From positions 219,377 to 283,376 of the forward strand of contig SSEB01000010.1 of the NCBI GenBank assembly GCA_008012115.1: a stretch of DNA of 64,000 nt, written 5' to 3'. The first letter of the stretch is position 1; each line of letters starts with the position of its first letter. Below the pieces are notes generated by a model. The model did not search any database. It saw nothing but the letters and a program-made list of their open reading frames with translations, and was not told where the DNA came from. Made by a program: the position numbers and the translations under genes. The DNA comes from Nevskiaceae bacterium. GTDB lineage: Bacteria > Pseudomonadota > Gammaproteobacteria > Nevskiales > Nevskiaceae. Shown here piece by piece: positions 35,113 to 44,172 of the stretch.

Positions 35113-35706
35113 ATGAGGATTCAACATTCCGGCGCTGCTTTGCTGGCGACCTTGCTGTTCAGTGGCGCCGCCCTCGCGCAGAGCAACGTCGAAGCCGACA
35201 CCCAGCGCAATATCAACCAGCAGGAGCGCATCGAGCAGGGGCTGAAGTCGGGCCAGCTCAGCACCCGCGAGGCGGGCCAGCTCGAGCGTCAGGAGCAGCA
35301 CATCGACAAGATGGAGGCGCGCGACCTGCGCAATGGCAGCATCAGCCCGGCGGAGCAGCAGCGCCTCAACGCCGCGCAGAACCGCGCCAGTCGCGACATC
35401 GCCGCCGACAAGCACAACGCCGTGGTCGGCAATCCAGATTCGGCCTCGTCGCAGCGCCTGCAGGCGGATGTGCAACGCAACGTCAACCAGCAGCAGCGCA
35501 TCGAGAACGGCGAGCGCTCCGGCGCGTTGACCGCGCGCGAGACAGGCCGTCTCGAAGCCGGCCAGGCGCACGTCGAGCGCCGCGAGGCCCATGCCGCTGC
35601 CGACGGCCACGTCAGTGCGCGCGAGCAGGCGCGCATCCAGCGCAGCGAGAATCGTCAGAGCCGTCGTATCGGGCACAAGAAGCACAACGCGCGTGGCCAC
35701 GGATGA
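35113..35706 (+). CDS. exported Gln/Arg-rich protein with two internal repeats
   Basis: 197 residues with a signal peptide (cleavage after AALA, about 22). The mature part is two copies of an about 80-residue unit with the pattern QRN(I/V)NQQ-RIE-G--SG-L--RE-G-LE--Q-H, then EQ-R, NR-SR and KHNA. It is highly charged and helical, without cysteines. No known family was recognised with confidence. It is the only gene between element copies 4 and 5. A hairpin precedes its ribosome-binding site. Confidence 0.8.
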   Translation: MRIQHSGAALLATLLFSGAALAQSNVEADTQRNINQQERIEQGLKSGQLSTREAGQLERQEQHIDKMEARDLRNGSISPAEQQRLNAAQNRASRDIAADKHNAVVGNPDSASSQRLQADVQRNVNQQQRIENGERSGALTARETGRLEAGQAHVERREAHAAADGHVSAREQARIQRSENRQSRRIGHKKHNARGHG

Positions 35707-35732
35707 ACGACGCGCCATCGGGCGTCGTGCGA

Positions 35733-35755
35733 GGGGCCGCGTCAGCGGCCCTTCG
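35733..35755 (+). terminator. possible intrinsic terminator
   Basis: GGGCCGC-gtca-GCGGCCC followed by TTCGTGTTTCT, 30 bp after the repeat protein's stop. The T-tract is poor, so efficiency is doubtful. Confidence 0.5.
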
Positions 35756-35799
35756 TGTTTCTGGGCAGCCAATCATCCCTCCGGTCGCGTCTCTGCCCT

Positions 35800-35913
35800 G
35801 CCACCCGCTGCTATCGAAACGCCTGGCGATATCGTTATTTTTTATTTATTGAATAAATAAATATAAGATAAATAATCACATCTGCGTCAGGCGAAATGCC
35901 TGGAGCGGGTGCG
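35800..35913. repeat. 114-bp AT-core element, copy 5
   Basis: Left end GCCACCCGCT; right end AGCGGGTGCG (35904-35913) with its last two bases changed. Core 35834-35879 starts GTTATTTTTT and ends AATCAC. The left arm has TATCG...CGATA before the T-rich core; the right arm has CAGGC...GCCTG. It lies between converging genes. Confidence 0.93.
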
Positions 35914-36133
35914 ATCCAAACGAAGTTTTCAGATCGGGTGACAGACGCTGCCGCGCTAAATCGGAGATGCTGGCGCAGCCCGTCGATTGGATCGGCGAAG
36001 GTGCCGGGCCCATTCACGCCAATCACTGCCTTCTCGATCTCGTGCAACCGCTGGATCGGCAGGCCACGCCGCGGGACCCTGGGCTGCGGCAACGGTCAGG
36101 CCGGACGATCCCGGCCGGCCGCGCCACAGGCTT
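35914..36133. other. intergenic stretch, nothing recognised
   Basis: Between element copy 5 and the end of the thioinosine phosphorylase gene. Several open frames exist but are GC-driven and have no protein character. Confidence 0.4.
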
Positions 36134-36901
36134 TTACATTTCCTCGTCCCGGGCCCGCAGCGCCGGCAGCGCGCGCGCCAGGATGGCGCGCACCTTGCCC
36201 ATGCCGGTCTCGATCGACTGGTGAATTTCGGCGTGGATATCGCCATTGCCCATGATGCCGGCGCCCCAGTTGACGCTGACCGCCAGGCAGGCGTAATCCA
36301 GCCCCAGCTCGCGCGCCAGCGCCGCCTCGGGCATGCCGGTCATGCCGACCATGTCGCAGCCGTCGCGTTTCATGCGCTTGATCTCGGCGGCGGTCTCCAG
36401 GCGCGGCCCCTGCGTCACGCCCATCACGCCCGCCTCGGCGATATCGACACCGGCGGCCAGCGCGGCATGCAGCAACTCCCGCCGCACGCGCTCGGCATAA
36501 GGCTCCGTCATCTCGACGTGCTTGAGCTCGGCGCCTTCGCGGCCGTCGGAGTAGGTGAACTCGCGACCCCAGGTGTAATCGATGACATCGTGCGGCACGG
36601 CAACGCCCGCGGGCGGAAACCACGGCGCGATGCCACCGACGGCGGCGATGGCCACCACGCTGCGGGCACCCGCCTCGCGCAGCGCCCAGAGATTGGCGCG
36701 GTAATTGATGGCGTGCGGCGGAATCTTATGTCCTTCGCCGTGGCGCGCCAGAAACAGCGCGCGGACGCCGTAGACGCGGCCTTCCAGCAGCGGCGCCGAA
36801 GGCTTGCCGTAGGGCGTCTCAATCTCGTGGCGTCGCTCGATGTCCAGGCCCGGCCACTGGTTCATGCCGGTGCCGCCGATCACGGCGATGGTGGTCTTCA
36901 T
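36134..36901 (-). CDS. S-methyl-5'-thioinosine phosphorylase (MTIP/MTAP family)
   Basis: 255 residues of the purine nucleoside phosphorylase family: IGGTGMNQW at the start (phosphate loop), ETPYGKPSAPL, ARHGEGHKIPPH, NYRANLWALREAG, TQGPRLET and GMTGMPEAALARE. The Asn in SVNWGAG occupies the position that in the Pseudomonas enzyme and in PNPs selects 6-oxopurines, rather than the Asp of adenine-specific MTAP. It would split methylthioinosine in methionine salvage. Its start overlaps the hpt stop, and the pairing with hypoxanthine phosphoribosyltransferase fits hypoxanthine as product. Confidence 0.87.
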   Translation of the reverse strand: MKTTIAVIGGTGMNQWPGLDIERRHEIETPYGKPSAPLLEGRVYGVRALFLARHGEGHKIPPHAINYRANLWALREAGARSVVAIAAVGGIAPWFPPAGVAVPHDVIDYTWGREFTYSDGREGAELKHVEMTEPYAERVRRELLHAALAAGVDIAEAGVMGVTQGPRLETAAEIKRMKRDGCDMVGMTGMPEAALARELGLDYACLAVSVNWGAGIMGNGDIHAEIHQSIETGMGKVRAILARALPALRARDEEM

Positions 36902-37449
36902 GCGCCTTTCACCGCGTAGATGGCGGGCAGTTGCCGCCAGTAGCTCTTGTAGTCCATGCCGCAGCCGAAGACGTAACGATCCTCGACGGTGACACCGACG
37001 AAATCCGCCCGGATGCCCGGCGCCTTGCGATCGTGCAGCTTCTCGGCCAGCACCGCCACCTTGACGCTGGCCGCCTCCTGCTTCTGCAGGGAGTCGATGA
37101 TCGCGGCCAGGGTGTGGCCTTCGTCGAGAATGTCGTCGATCACCAGCACGTCGCGGCCGCGCACGGCAATTTCCGGGTAGGCCTTCCACAGCAGGCCGCC
37201 GCCGGTGGTCTCGCCGCGATAGCGCGTGGCGTGAAGATAATCGATCTGGAAGGCGAAATCGAGCCGCTGCGTGATTTCGGACGTCGGGTGCAGGCCGCCG
37301 ATCATCACGCACAGGATCAGCGGCTGCCGCTGCGCGTATTCGGCGCGGATCGCCGCCGCCATGCGGTCATAGGCGGCGGCGATGGCGCGGGCATCGTGCA
37401 GGCAATCGGCGTGCTTCAGAACCTCCTGCGCTTCCGAATATCGGTCCAT
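36898..37449 (-). CDS. hpt: hypoxanthine-guanine phosphoribosyltransferase
   Basis: 183 residues. The PRPP-binding loop VLVIDDILDEGHT (about 100-112), the N-terminal LILCVMIGG and the C-terminal VFGCGMDYKSYWRQLP are those of the Hpt family. It salvages hypoxanthine or guanine to IMP or GMP. It is translationally coupled to the thioinosine phosphorylase gene and immediately follows nagZ. Confidence 0.92.
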   Translation of the reverse strand: MDRYSEAQEVLKHADCLHDARAIAAAYDRMAAAIRAEYAQRQPLILCVMIGGLHPTSEITQRLDFAFQIDYLHATRYRGETTGGGLLWKAYPEIAVRGRDVLVIDDILDEGHTLAAIIDSLQKQEAASVKVAVLAEKLHDRKAPGIRADFVGVTVEDRYVFGCGMDYKSYWRQLPAIYAVKGA

Positions 37450-37450
37450 C

Positions 37451-38428
37451 TCACACCTCGCGGCGATACAGCTTTTTCAGACGGTCGCTGGCGGCCTTCT
37501 GCGGTTTCAGGTCCTTCAGCGCATCGAGCAGGGCGATCACGCTGGCGCGGTCGTTGCACACCGGCAGCATGTCGCAACCGGCCTCCAGGGCCAGCCGCGC
37601 ACGGTCTTCCATCGACCCCGCCACTGCCGCGCCATGCATGCTGAGATCGTCGCAGAAGATGGCGCCGGCAAAGCCGGAGCGCTTGCGCAGGATGTCCTGG
37701 ATCCAGATCTTCGACAGCGACGCCGGCGTCTGGTCGACGGCGGTGTAGCGCACATGCGCCATCATCAGGGATTCGATGCCGTCGCCAATCAAGGCTTCGA
37801 ACGGCGCCAGGTCCTCCTGCAGCGCCTCCATCGAGCGCCGGTCGACCGGCAGCTCGTGGTGCGAATCCGCTGCCACCGCGCCGTGGCCCGGGTAGTGCTT
37901 GCCGGTGGCGGCGAGGCCCGCCGCATTGAGCCCCGCGCGGAAAGCGCGCGCCAGCTCGATGATGGTCGCGCAGCGATTGTCGAAGGCGCGGTCGCCAATG
38001 ACCGTACTCACGCCGTAGTCGCGATCCAGCACCGGCGCAAAGCAGAGATCGATGCCATAGGCCGCCAGCTCTTGCCCGATGGTCAGGCCATGCAGGCGCG
38101 CCTCGTCACGCGCCCGGGCGGGATCCTCCTCGCAGAGCTTGCCCAGCGTGCGCATGGCGGGAATGCGGGTGAAGCCGACACGGAAGCGCTGCACGCGCCC
38201 GCCCTCGTGATCCACTGCCAGCAGCAGCCGAGGCTTGCGCGGCACCGTGAGGATGTCGCGGCACAGCGCCGCCAGCTGCTCCGGGTCGCGGTAGTTGCGG
38301 GTGAACAGGATCAATCCGCCGACCAGCGGATGCGCCAGGATTTCGCGGTCCTCCGCGGTCAGCTCCTGACCGCCGACGTCCACCATCAGCGGTCCCAGAT
38401 GTGCGGCTTTTCTACTCGTGGATGTCAA
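37451..38428 (-). CDS. nagZ: beta-N-acetylhexosaminidase
   Basis: 325-residue cytoplasmic GH3 enzyme of peptidoglycan recycling. The NagZ signature KHYPGHGAVAADSH is intact with its catalytic His, DHEGGRVQRF is present near residue 75, and the nucleophile Asp is in FCDDLSMHG. The start is uncertain: the frame begins with TTG at 38428, overlapping the upstream gene by 17 bp, while the conserved protein starts at about LGPLMVDVGG, where the only ATG is internal. Next to an L,D-transpeptidase gene, which also concerns peptidoglycan. Confidence 0.93.
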   Translation of the reverse strand: MTSTSRKAAHLGPLMVDVGGQELTAEDREILAHPLVGGLILFTRNYRDPEQLAALCRDILTVPRKPRLLLAVDHEGGRVQRFRVGFTRIPAMRTLGKLCEEDPARARDEARLHGLTIGQELAAYGIDLCFAPVLDRDYGVSTVIGDRAFDNRCATIIELARAFRAGLNAAGLAATGKHYPGHGAVAADSHHELPVDRRSMEALQEDLAPFEALIGDGIESLMMAHVRYTAVDQTPASLSKIWIQDILRKRSGFAGAIFCDDLSMHGAAVAGSMEDRARLALEAGCDMLPVCNDRASVIALLDALKDLKPQKAASDRLKKLYRREV

Positions 38429-38888
38429 CTTCCGTCCCCACAGGAATCAGATCGAACAATTCGATGATGTCGGCATTGCGCATGCGCACACAGCCCTTGG
38501 AGCCCGGCGCACCGAGTCGCGTGACCTCCGGTGTGCCGTGCAGATAAATGTAGCGGCGGAAAGTGTCGACGCAACCCAGGCGGTTGCGGCCACGCTCCAC
38601 GCCGGAGAGCCAGAGGATGCGGGTCAGGATCCAGTCGCGCCGCGGAAACCGCTCGTGCAGTGTCGGCGACCAGATTTCGCCGGTCGGCCGGCGTCGCACC
38701 AGCACCGTTCCCGGCGCCGCCCCTGCGGCAATCTTGGCACGCACGATGTGACGGCCGCGTGGCGTGCAGCCGCTGCCGTTGATCTCGCCGGGGCCGTTGG
38801 CGCCGGTGGACACCGGATAGTCGCGCAGCACGCGCGCACCATCGCGCAGCCAGAGGTGCTGCCGGGTCAGGTCAATTTCGATCCGCAT
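38412..38888 (-). CDS. L,D-transpeptidase (YkuD family)
   Basis: 158 residues from ATG 38888; an ATG at 38903 would add five. The YkuD motif is YLHGTPE, then APGSKGCVRMRN, with the catalytic Cys in KGC; the usual SHGC histidine is replaced by Lys, as in some gammaproteobacterial homologues. The SGCTPRGRH and TRILWLSG stretches are family-typical. No signal peptide is visible. It lies between CYTH and nagZ genes and overlaps both. Confidence 0.85.
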   Translation of the reverse strand: MRIEIDLTRQHLWLRDGARVLRDYPVSTGANGPGEINGSGCTPRGRHIVRAKIAAGAAPGTVLVRRRPTGEIWSPTLHERFPRRDWILTRILWLSGVERGRNRLGCVDTFRRYIYLHGTPEVTRLGAPGSKGCVRMRNADIIELFDLIPVGTEVDIHE

Positions 38889-39468
38889 CGGGCCAGGTCG
38901 CATAAGGGTGAATCGCCAGGTGATGATTGTAATAGCGGCGCTCGTCGGTCAGTTCACGCCCCAGCCACGGCGGGCGCGCAAACGCCTGGTCGATGGACGC
39001 CAGTTCCACTTCGGCCACCACCAGCCCGGCATTGGCACCGAGAAATTCGTCGATTTCCCAGGTCAGGCCATCGCGCTCGACATAGTGCCGGACCTTCTCC
39101 AGGGTGCCGACACAGAGCGTCGCCAGAAGCTGGCGCGCCTCATCGACCGGCAGCGGGTATTCATACTCGGCACGGGCCGCGCCGATCACCGCCGCCTTGA
39201 TGTTTAAATAGGCTTCGTACTGCCATCCATGGCGCAACTTTGGTGCCTCTGAATGACCCCCGGCCCGGCCATCCATGGCCGGGCGCTCGCCGGAGCGAAT
39301 GTCCACCGGACATTCGCTATTCCCGGCTCGCCCTTCCAGGCGGACACGCACGGAGGCGAGACCGCCTTCGCCGGCCAGATAGCCCTGGCGCATGTCCAGC
39401 GAGCGCGAGACCTCGTGCCGCCAGGCGTCGCCGGTCACCAGGAATTTGCGCTCGATCTCCAGGGCCAT
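38872..39468 (-). CDS. CYTH domain protein with an in-frame repeat insertion
   Basis: 198 residues. The N-terminal EIERKFLV is the CYTH/triphosphate tunnel signature; EYEYPLP, WEIDEFLG and VAEVELAS follow. Short bacterial CYTH proteins hydrolyse tripolyphosphate or are of unknown role and are near 155 residues. Here about 39 residues (about 47-85) break the domain between VRVRLEG and AYLNIKA, and they are encoded by palindromic repeat family B. The frame is kept. Whether the protein still folds and works is unknown. Its start overlaps the rlmD stop by one base. Confidence 0.88.
   Translation of the reverse strand: MALEIERKFLVTGDAWRHEVSRSLDMRQGYLAGEGGLASVRVRLEGRAGNSECPVDIRSGERPAMDGRAGGHSEAPKLRHGWQYEAYLNIKAAVIGAARAEYEYPLPVDEARQLLATLCVGTLEKVRHYVERDGLTWEIDEFLGANAGLVVAEVELASIDQAFARPPWLGRELTDERRYYNHHLAIHPYATWPDADRN
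39219..39333. repeat. palindromic repeat family B, copy within the CYTH gene
   Basis: About 115 bp. It opens with GCCATCCATGGCGCAACTT, nearly the same as the copy at 11525. Perfect stems: CCCGGCCAT/ATGGCCGGG (39264-39283) and AGCGAATGTCC/GGACATTCGCT (39294-39304 with 39308-39318). Read in the CYTH frame it has no stop codon and adds about 39 residues. Confidence 0.85.
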
Positions 39469-40790
39469 CAGGGTTTCTCGAACAGCGCCATGCTCTCGAC
39501 ATGCGCGGTATGCGGAAACATGTCCATCACGCCGGCGCGCACCAGGCGGTAGCCGTGCTCGTGGACCAGCAGGCCGGCGTCGCGCGCCAGCGTGCCGGGA
39601 TGGCAGGAGACGTAGACGATGCGGCGCGGTGATTTTGCCGCCACCAGCGGCAGCACTTCCTTGGCGCCGCTGCGCGGCGGATCGAGCAGCACGGCATCGA
39701 AGTGCCCCTGCAACCAGGGTGCATGGGCATCCGGCACGAACAGGTCGGCGCGCTCGAAGCGCATGGTCAGCCCGAGGCGGGCGGCGTTGTCGCGCGCACG
39801 CTGCACCAGGCCGGCCTCGCCCTCGACCGCCACCAGTTCCACGCCGGTGCGCGCCAGCGGCGCGGAGAAATTGCCCAGTCCGCAGAACAGTTCCAGCACG
39901 CGCTCGCCGGGCTGCGGCGCCAGCCACGCGATGGCGCGGCGCACGATCTGCTGGCTGATCGAGCCATTGACCTGGATGAAGTCGGTGGGCTGGAAGCGCA
40001 GCCGCAGATCGGAACCGTCAGGCGAATAATCCAGCACGCGCGCCGGCGGCGACAGCGGCGCGATGGTCTGCGGCCCGCCGGGCTGCAGATAAATCTCCAC
40101 GCCCTCTGCGGCGGCAAACGCGCGCAGCTTTTCGAGATCGGCTTCGGCCGGTGTCTCCAGCACGCGCAGCACCAGGGCGACGTGGTCGGCCGCAGCCACC
40201 TCGATCTGGGGCAGCTGCGCGCGGATCGCCAGCGTATCGATCAGCGCGGCCAGCGCCTTGAGCCGCAGACCGACACGCGCATCGAGCACCTGGCAGGCGT
40301 CGAGCGCCGCCAGGTAGCTGCTCTCACGCTCGCGGAATCCCACCAGGGTGCCGCCCTTCTTGGGCACGTGCTTGGCGCCCAGGCGGGCACGGCGGCGGTA
40401 GTGCCAGGTCTCGCCCATGATCGGCGGCGCCATTTCCTCCGGCGACACCTTGCCGATGCGCGCAAACGCGTCGCTCAGCTGCTTCTGCTTGAACGCGATC
40501 TGGCCTTGTGGCGACAGGTGCTGCAAGGCGCAGCCGCCGCAGACGCCGAAATGGGCGCATTGTGGCGTCACCCGGTCCGGCGACGAGACCTCGACGGTCA
40601 CCGCCTGTCCCTCGTCGGCATCGCGACCGGTATGCAGGTAGCGGAAACGCACGGTTTCACCCGGCAGGGCATCGGCGATGAACGTGGCCTTGCCGTCGAT
40701 GCGCGCAACGCCGCGGCCGTCCTGCGCCAGATCGACGATGTCCGCGCTGAATTCGCCCGAGGGCAGCGGTTTGCGTCTGCGGTTCTTCAT
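39468..40790 (-). CDS. rlmD: 23S rRNA (uracil-1939-C5) methyltransferase
   Basis: 440 residues. A TRAM domain at the N-terminus (about 10-65), cysteines in CAHFGVCGGC for the [4Fe-4S] cluster, the SAM motif LELFCGLGNFS (about 300) and the catalytic PPRSG and SCHPGTLARD (Cys about 396). RlmD methylates U1939 of 23S rRNA. It precedes the CYTH gene and follows cysM, as rlmD (rumA) and cysM are neighbours in Pseudomonas. Confidence 0.94.
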   Translation of the reverse strand: MKNRRRKPLPSGEFSADIVDLAQDGRGVARIDGKATFIADALPGETVRFRYLHTGRDADEGQAVTVEVSSPDRVTPQCAHFGVCGGCALQHLSPQGQIAFKQKQLSDAFARIGKVSPEEMAPPIMGETWHYRRRARLGAKHVPKKGGTLVGFRERESSYLAALDACQVLDARVGLRLKALAALIDTLAIRAQLPQIEVAAADHVALVLRVLETPAEADLEKLRAFAAAEGVEIYLQPGGPQTIAPLSPPARVLDYSPDGSDLRLRFQPTDFIQVNGSISQQIVRRAIAWLAPQPGERVLELFCGLGNFSAPLARTGVELVAVEGEAGLVQRARDNAARLGLTMRFERADLFVPDAHAPWLQGHFDAVLLDPPRSGAKEVLPLVAAKSPRRIVYVSCHPGTLARDAGLLVHEHGYRLVRAGVMDMFPHTAHVESMALFEKP

Positions 40791-40813
40791 CGGTGATGGA
40801 TGGAGCGCTGCGC

Positions 40814-41704
40814 CTAGTCGGGAAACACGCCGGTGGAGATGTAGCGGTCGCCGCGGTCGCAGATGATCGCCACCAGGGTCGCGTTCTCCACTTCCTTGCA
40901 GATTTGCAGCGCTGCCCACACCGCACCGCCGGACGACGGGCCACAGAACAGACCCTCCTTCGCGGCCAGGAGACGCATGGTGTTCTCGGCGTTGACGGTA
41001 TTGGACTCGATCACGCGATCGACGCGTGAACGGTCGAAGATGCGCGGCAAGTAGGCCTCGGGCCACTTGCGGATGCCGGGAATGCTGGATTCGCCGTCCG
41101 GCTGCACGCCGACGATCTGGATCGCGGGGTTTTGCTCTTTGAGGAAACGCGAGGTGCCCATGATGGTGCCGGTCGTGCCCATCGACGAAACGAAGTGGGT
41201 GACACGGCCCTGCGTATCGCGCCAGATTTCCGGCCCGGTGCCTTCGTAGTGGGCGCGCGGGTTGTCCGGGTTGGCGAACTGGTCGAGCACCCGCCCCTTG
41301 CCCTCGCGCTGCATGCGCTCGGCAAGATCGCGTGCACCTTCCATGCCCTGGTCCTTGGTCACCTGCACGATCTCGGCCCCGAAGGCCTTCATCACCGCGC
41401 GCCGCTCCGCCGACATGTGCTCCGGCATTATCAGCACCATGCGGTAGCCCTTGATCGCGGCGGCCATCGCCAGGGCGATGCCGGTGTTGCCGCTGGTGGC
41501 CTCGATCAGGGTGTCGCCGGGCTTGATGTCGCCGCGCTCCTCGGCGCGCCGGATCATCGAGTACGCCGGCCGATCCTTCACCGAACCCGCCGGATTATTG
41601 CCCTCGAGCTTGGCCAACAGCGTGTTGTTGCCGATGCCCGGCAGGCGTGTCAGCCTAACCAGCGGGGTATTGCCGATAAAATCGGCCAGACTGGGATGGT
41701 TCAT
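40814..41704 (-). CDS. cysM: cysteine synthase B
   Basis: 296-residue PLP enzyme making cysteine from O-acetylserine and sulfide or thiosulfate. PLP lysine Lys43 in NPAGSVKDR, TSGNTGIA (about 70) and the phosphate loop SSMGTTGTIMG (about 173-183). The CysM-type features are the short length and GVQPDGESSIPGIRKW. Divergent from gacS with a 48-bp gap that must hold both promoters. Confidence 0.94.
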   Translation of the reverse strand: MNHPSLADFIGNTPLVRLTRLPGIGNNTLLAKLEGNNPAGSVKDRPAYSMIRRAEERGDIKPGDTLIEATSGNTGIALAMAAAIKGYRMVLIMPEHMSAERRAVMKAFGAEIVQVTKDQGMEGARDLAERMQREGKGRVLDQFANPDNPRAHYEGTGPEIWRDTQGRVTHFVSSMGTTGTIMGTSRFLKEQNPAIQIVGVQPDGESSIPGIRKWPEAYLPRIFDRSRVDRVIESNTVNAENTMRLLAAKEGLFCGPSSGGAVWAALQICKEVENATLVAIICDRGDRYISTGVFPD

Positions 41705-41752
41705 CGTGAGATTTTACCCTTTTGGCCGAGGCGGCAAGACTAGGAACGGGCC

Positions 41753-44041
41753 TTGAAGCTTAAAAATTTCTGGAATCTGCGCTTTCACGGTTGGCCCTGG
41801 TTGTTCCTGCCGGTTCTGCTCGGCCTGGGCCTGGCACTGATCCTGATCCACGTCGGCATCCTGCCCGCGACCGGCCGCGAAGTCCTGACCATCTGCTTCA
41901 GCGTCGCCTTGTTCGCCGTGGCGCTGGCCGGACTCGGCATCTGGGGCCTGAGCCGGCCGCTGATCGAATTGCAGCAGGTGGCCCGCAACCTCGCACAGGG
42001 GCGGATCGACGCGCGTGCCTCGTCCCACTGGTGGGGCCTGACCGGTCAGCTTGCCGAGCAGATCAACACCCTGGGCCGGCAGCTCACCTATCACCGCGAT
42101 CACATCGACGCGATCGTCACGCAGACCACGGGGCAGTTGCGGGAGGATCAGCAGCGCCTGCAGAAGCTCAACCAGGAGCTGCGGCAAGCGCTGATGGAGG
42201 CCCGCCGCACGGCGCAGACGCAGTCCGAGTTGTTCTCCAATCTCTCGCATGAACTGCGCACGCCGCTGACGGCGATCCTCGGTTACACCGACCTGCTGCA
42301 TCGTTCCGGCCTCAACCGCGAGCAGGAATCGCATATCGCCACGGTCGGGAAATCCGCGCGCGGCATGCTGGCGATGATCAACGACCTGCTGGACTGGAGC
42401 CGCATCGAGGCCGGCCAGCTGCGCCTCAACGAAGACGCGCTCAACGTCATCGAGGCCGCGGAGGACGTCACCGCCCTGCTGGCGCCGCTGGCCTACGAAA
42501 AAGACCTCGAGCTGGTGCGCATCGTTTATCACGACGTGCCGCCGCTGCTCTACGGCGATCCGCAGCGCCTGCGCCAGATCCTGACCAACCTGCTGTCGAA
42601 CGCCATCAAGTTCACCGCCAGCGGCGAGGTGGTGCTGAAGGTGATGCGCGAGCGCGAGGACAGCGACCGCATCTGGCTGAGCTTCTGCATCGCCGACACC
42701 GGCGTCGGCATCTCCGCCGAGCAGCAACAGCTGCTGTTCCGCCCTTTTCAGCAGGCGCCGGGCACGCGCGGCGGCACCGGCCTGGGGCTGATCATCACCC
42801 GGCACCTGGTCAATCTCATGGGCGGCACCATCGACATGCGCAGCGTGCCGGGCAAGGGCTCGACCTTCTGCGCCACCCTGCCGTTCCGCTACGTCGATGC
42901 GCCGCGCAGCGGCGCCACGGCCGATCCCTACCTGCGGGAGCGCGTCGCGTGGATCGTCGAGCCCAACCTCACCGCCCGTCAGGCACTGACCCAGTGGCTG
43001 GAGTTCTGGGAAATGACGGTGCGCAGTTTCGACAGCCCCGCCGCCCTCAGCACGGCGCTCGAGAGCAGCACGCCCGACATCGTCATCCTCGGCCTGCGCG
43101 AAGCCGATGCCGCCCGTCCGGAAACCATCTACCTGCTGCGGCAGTGCATCTGGCGCCGTCCCCCGCTGATCGCGCTGGTGGCGTCCGCCTCGCTGGATCT
43201 GCACGCCACCCTGCGCGAGGCCGGGGCGGCGGTGTGCCTGCCCAAATCGGTGGGCCAATACACCCTGCTCCGCGAACTGGTCGGGTTGATCAGCCTGAAA
43301 TCGGCGCGCCAGCAGCCGCTGGCCGGACGGCGTGTCCTGGTCGCCGACAACAACGCCCCCAACCGCCTGTATCTGGCCACCCTGTGCCGCGAACTGGCGC
43401 TGCAGGTGGAAGAGGCCGCCGATGGCCGCGAAGCCCTGCAACGCTGGCGCGCGGCACCGATGGACTACATCCTGCTCGATGTCCGCATGCCGGAGCTGAC
43501 CGGTCTCGAGTGTACGCGCGCGATCCGCGCCGAGACCCTGCCCGGCAGCCTGCGCAGCCGCATCATCGCCGTCAGCGCGCACCTTGATCCGGGCGAGCGC
43601 AAGGACCTGCTCGCGGCCGGCGCCGACGAAGTGCTGCTCAAGCCTTTCGACGGCCGCGCCCTGCAGCGCGCACTGGCGCCGCAACTCGCGGCGCCGCCGC
43701 CGCCGGTATCGGCCGTGCTGGCCACCGATCCGGAGATGCAGAGCCTGCTGCGCGAGGAACTGCCGGTGCAGATCGCCGAACTTGAAATGGCGCTGAACCG
43801 CGGCGATCTCGGCGTGGCCCGCGATGCGGCGCACCAGTTGCGGGGCACGGCCGCCTTCTATCACCTGGCCGCGCTCAAGCAGGCCACCGCCGCTTTCGAT
43901 CTCTACCTGCTGCAGCTCAACGACCTCGCCGGTGATCTGGTGTGGCCGGACATGTTCGCGGAGGTGCGTCAGGCGCTGGCGCTGGCCATGCGCCAGCTCA
44001 ACCAGACGGCGGCGGCCGGCGAAAGCGCCGGCGGCGCCTGA
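41753..44041 (+). CDS. gacS: hybrid sensor kinase, GacS/BarA type
   Basis: 762 residues. Two membrane segments (about 12-32, 40-60) with almost no periplasmic loop, HAMP region, HisKA with His166 in LSHELRTPL, HATPase (NLLSNAIKF, TGVGIS, GTGLGL), a degenerate receiver (about 400-515, no phosphoacceptor Asp in VILGLRE), a full receiver with Asp576 in ILLDVRMPE, and an HPt domain with His694 in AHQLRGTA. The TTG start has AGGA 7 nt upstream. Order and position next to cysM match Pseudomonas gacS, which controls small regulatory RNAs through GacA. The cognate regulator is not in the window. Confidence 0.88.
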   Translation: MKLKNFWNLRFHGWPWLFLPVLLGLGLALILIHVGILPATGREVLTICFSVALFAVALAGLGIWGLSRPLIELQQVARNLAQGRIDARASSHWWGLTGQLAEQINTLGRQLTYHRDHIDAIVTQTTGQLREDQQRLQKLNQELRQALMEARRTAQTQSELFSNLSHELRTPLTAILGYTDLLHRSGLNREQESHIATVGKSARGMLAMINDLLDWSRIEAGQLRLNEDALNVIEAAEDVTALLAPLAYEKDLELVRIVYHDVPPLLYGDPQRLRQILTNLLSNAIKFTASGEVVLKVMREREDSDRIWLSFCIADTGVGISAEQQQLLFRPFQQAPGTRGGTGLGLIITRHLVNLMGGTIDMRSVPGKGSTFCATLPFRYVDAPRSGATADPYLRERVAWIVEPNLTARQALTQWLEFWEMTVRSFDSPAALSTALESSTPDIVILGLREADAARPETIYLLRQCIWRRPPLIALVASASLDLHATLREAGAAVCLPKSVGQYTLLRELVGLISLKSARQQPLAGRRVLVADNNAPNRLYLATLCRELALQVEEAADGREALQRWRAAPMDYILLDVRMPELTGLECTRAIRAETLPGSLRSRIIAVSAHLDPGERKDLLAAGADEVLLKPFDGRALQRALAPQLAAPPPPVSAVLATDPEMQSLLREELPVQIAELEMALNRGDLGVARDAAHQLRGTAAFYHLAALKQATAAFDLYLLQLNDLAGDLVWPDMFAEVRQALALAMRQLNQTAAAGESAGGA

Positions 44042-44172
44042 TCGACCCGCCGGCGGTTCCGGCAGCCTGCGCCACCGGGCAGCAGCATCGTCACGGGCGT
44101 GCTCACCGCTTCAGGTAGCGTGTCGCGGGCAAATGCGCCGCCGCTTTTTGCACCCCGCCCTTCCGGAACAGC

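Noticed and set aside
38412..38888. Inactive L,D-transpeptidase because SHGC is SKGC
   Set aside because: The catalytic Cys and the upstream HG motif are present, and the Lys variant occurs in homologues, so loss of activity is not supported.
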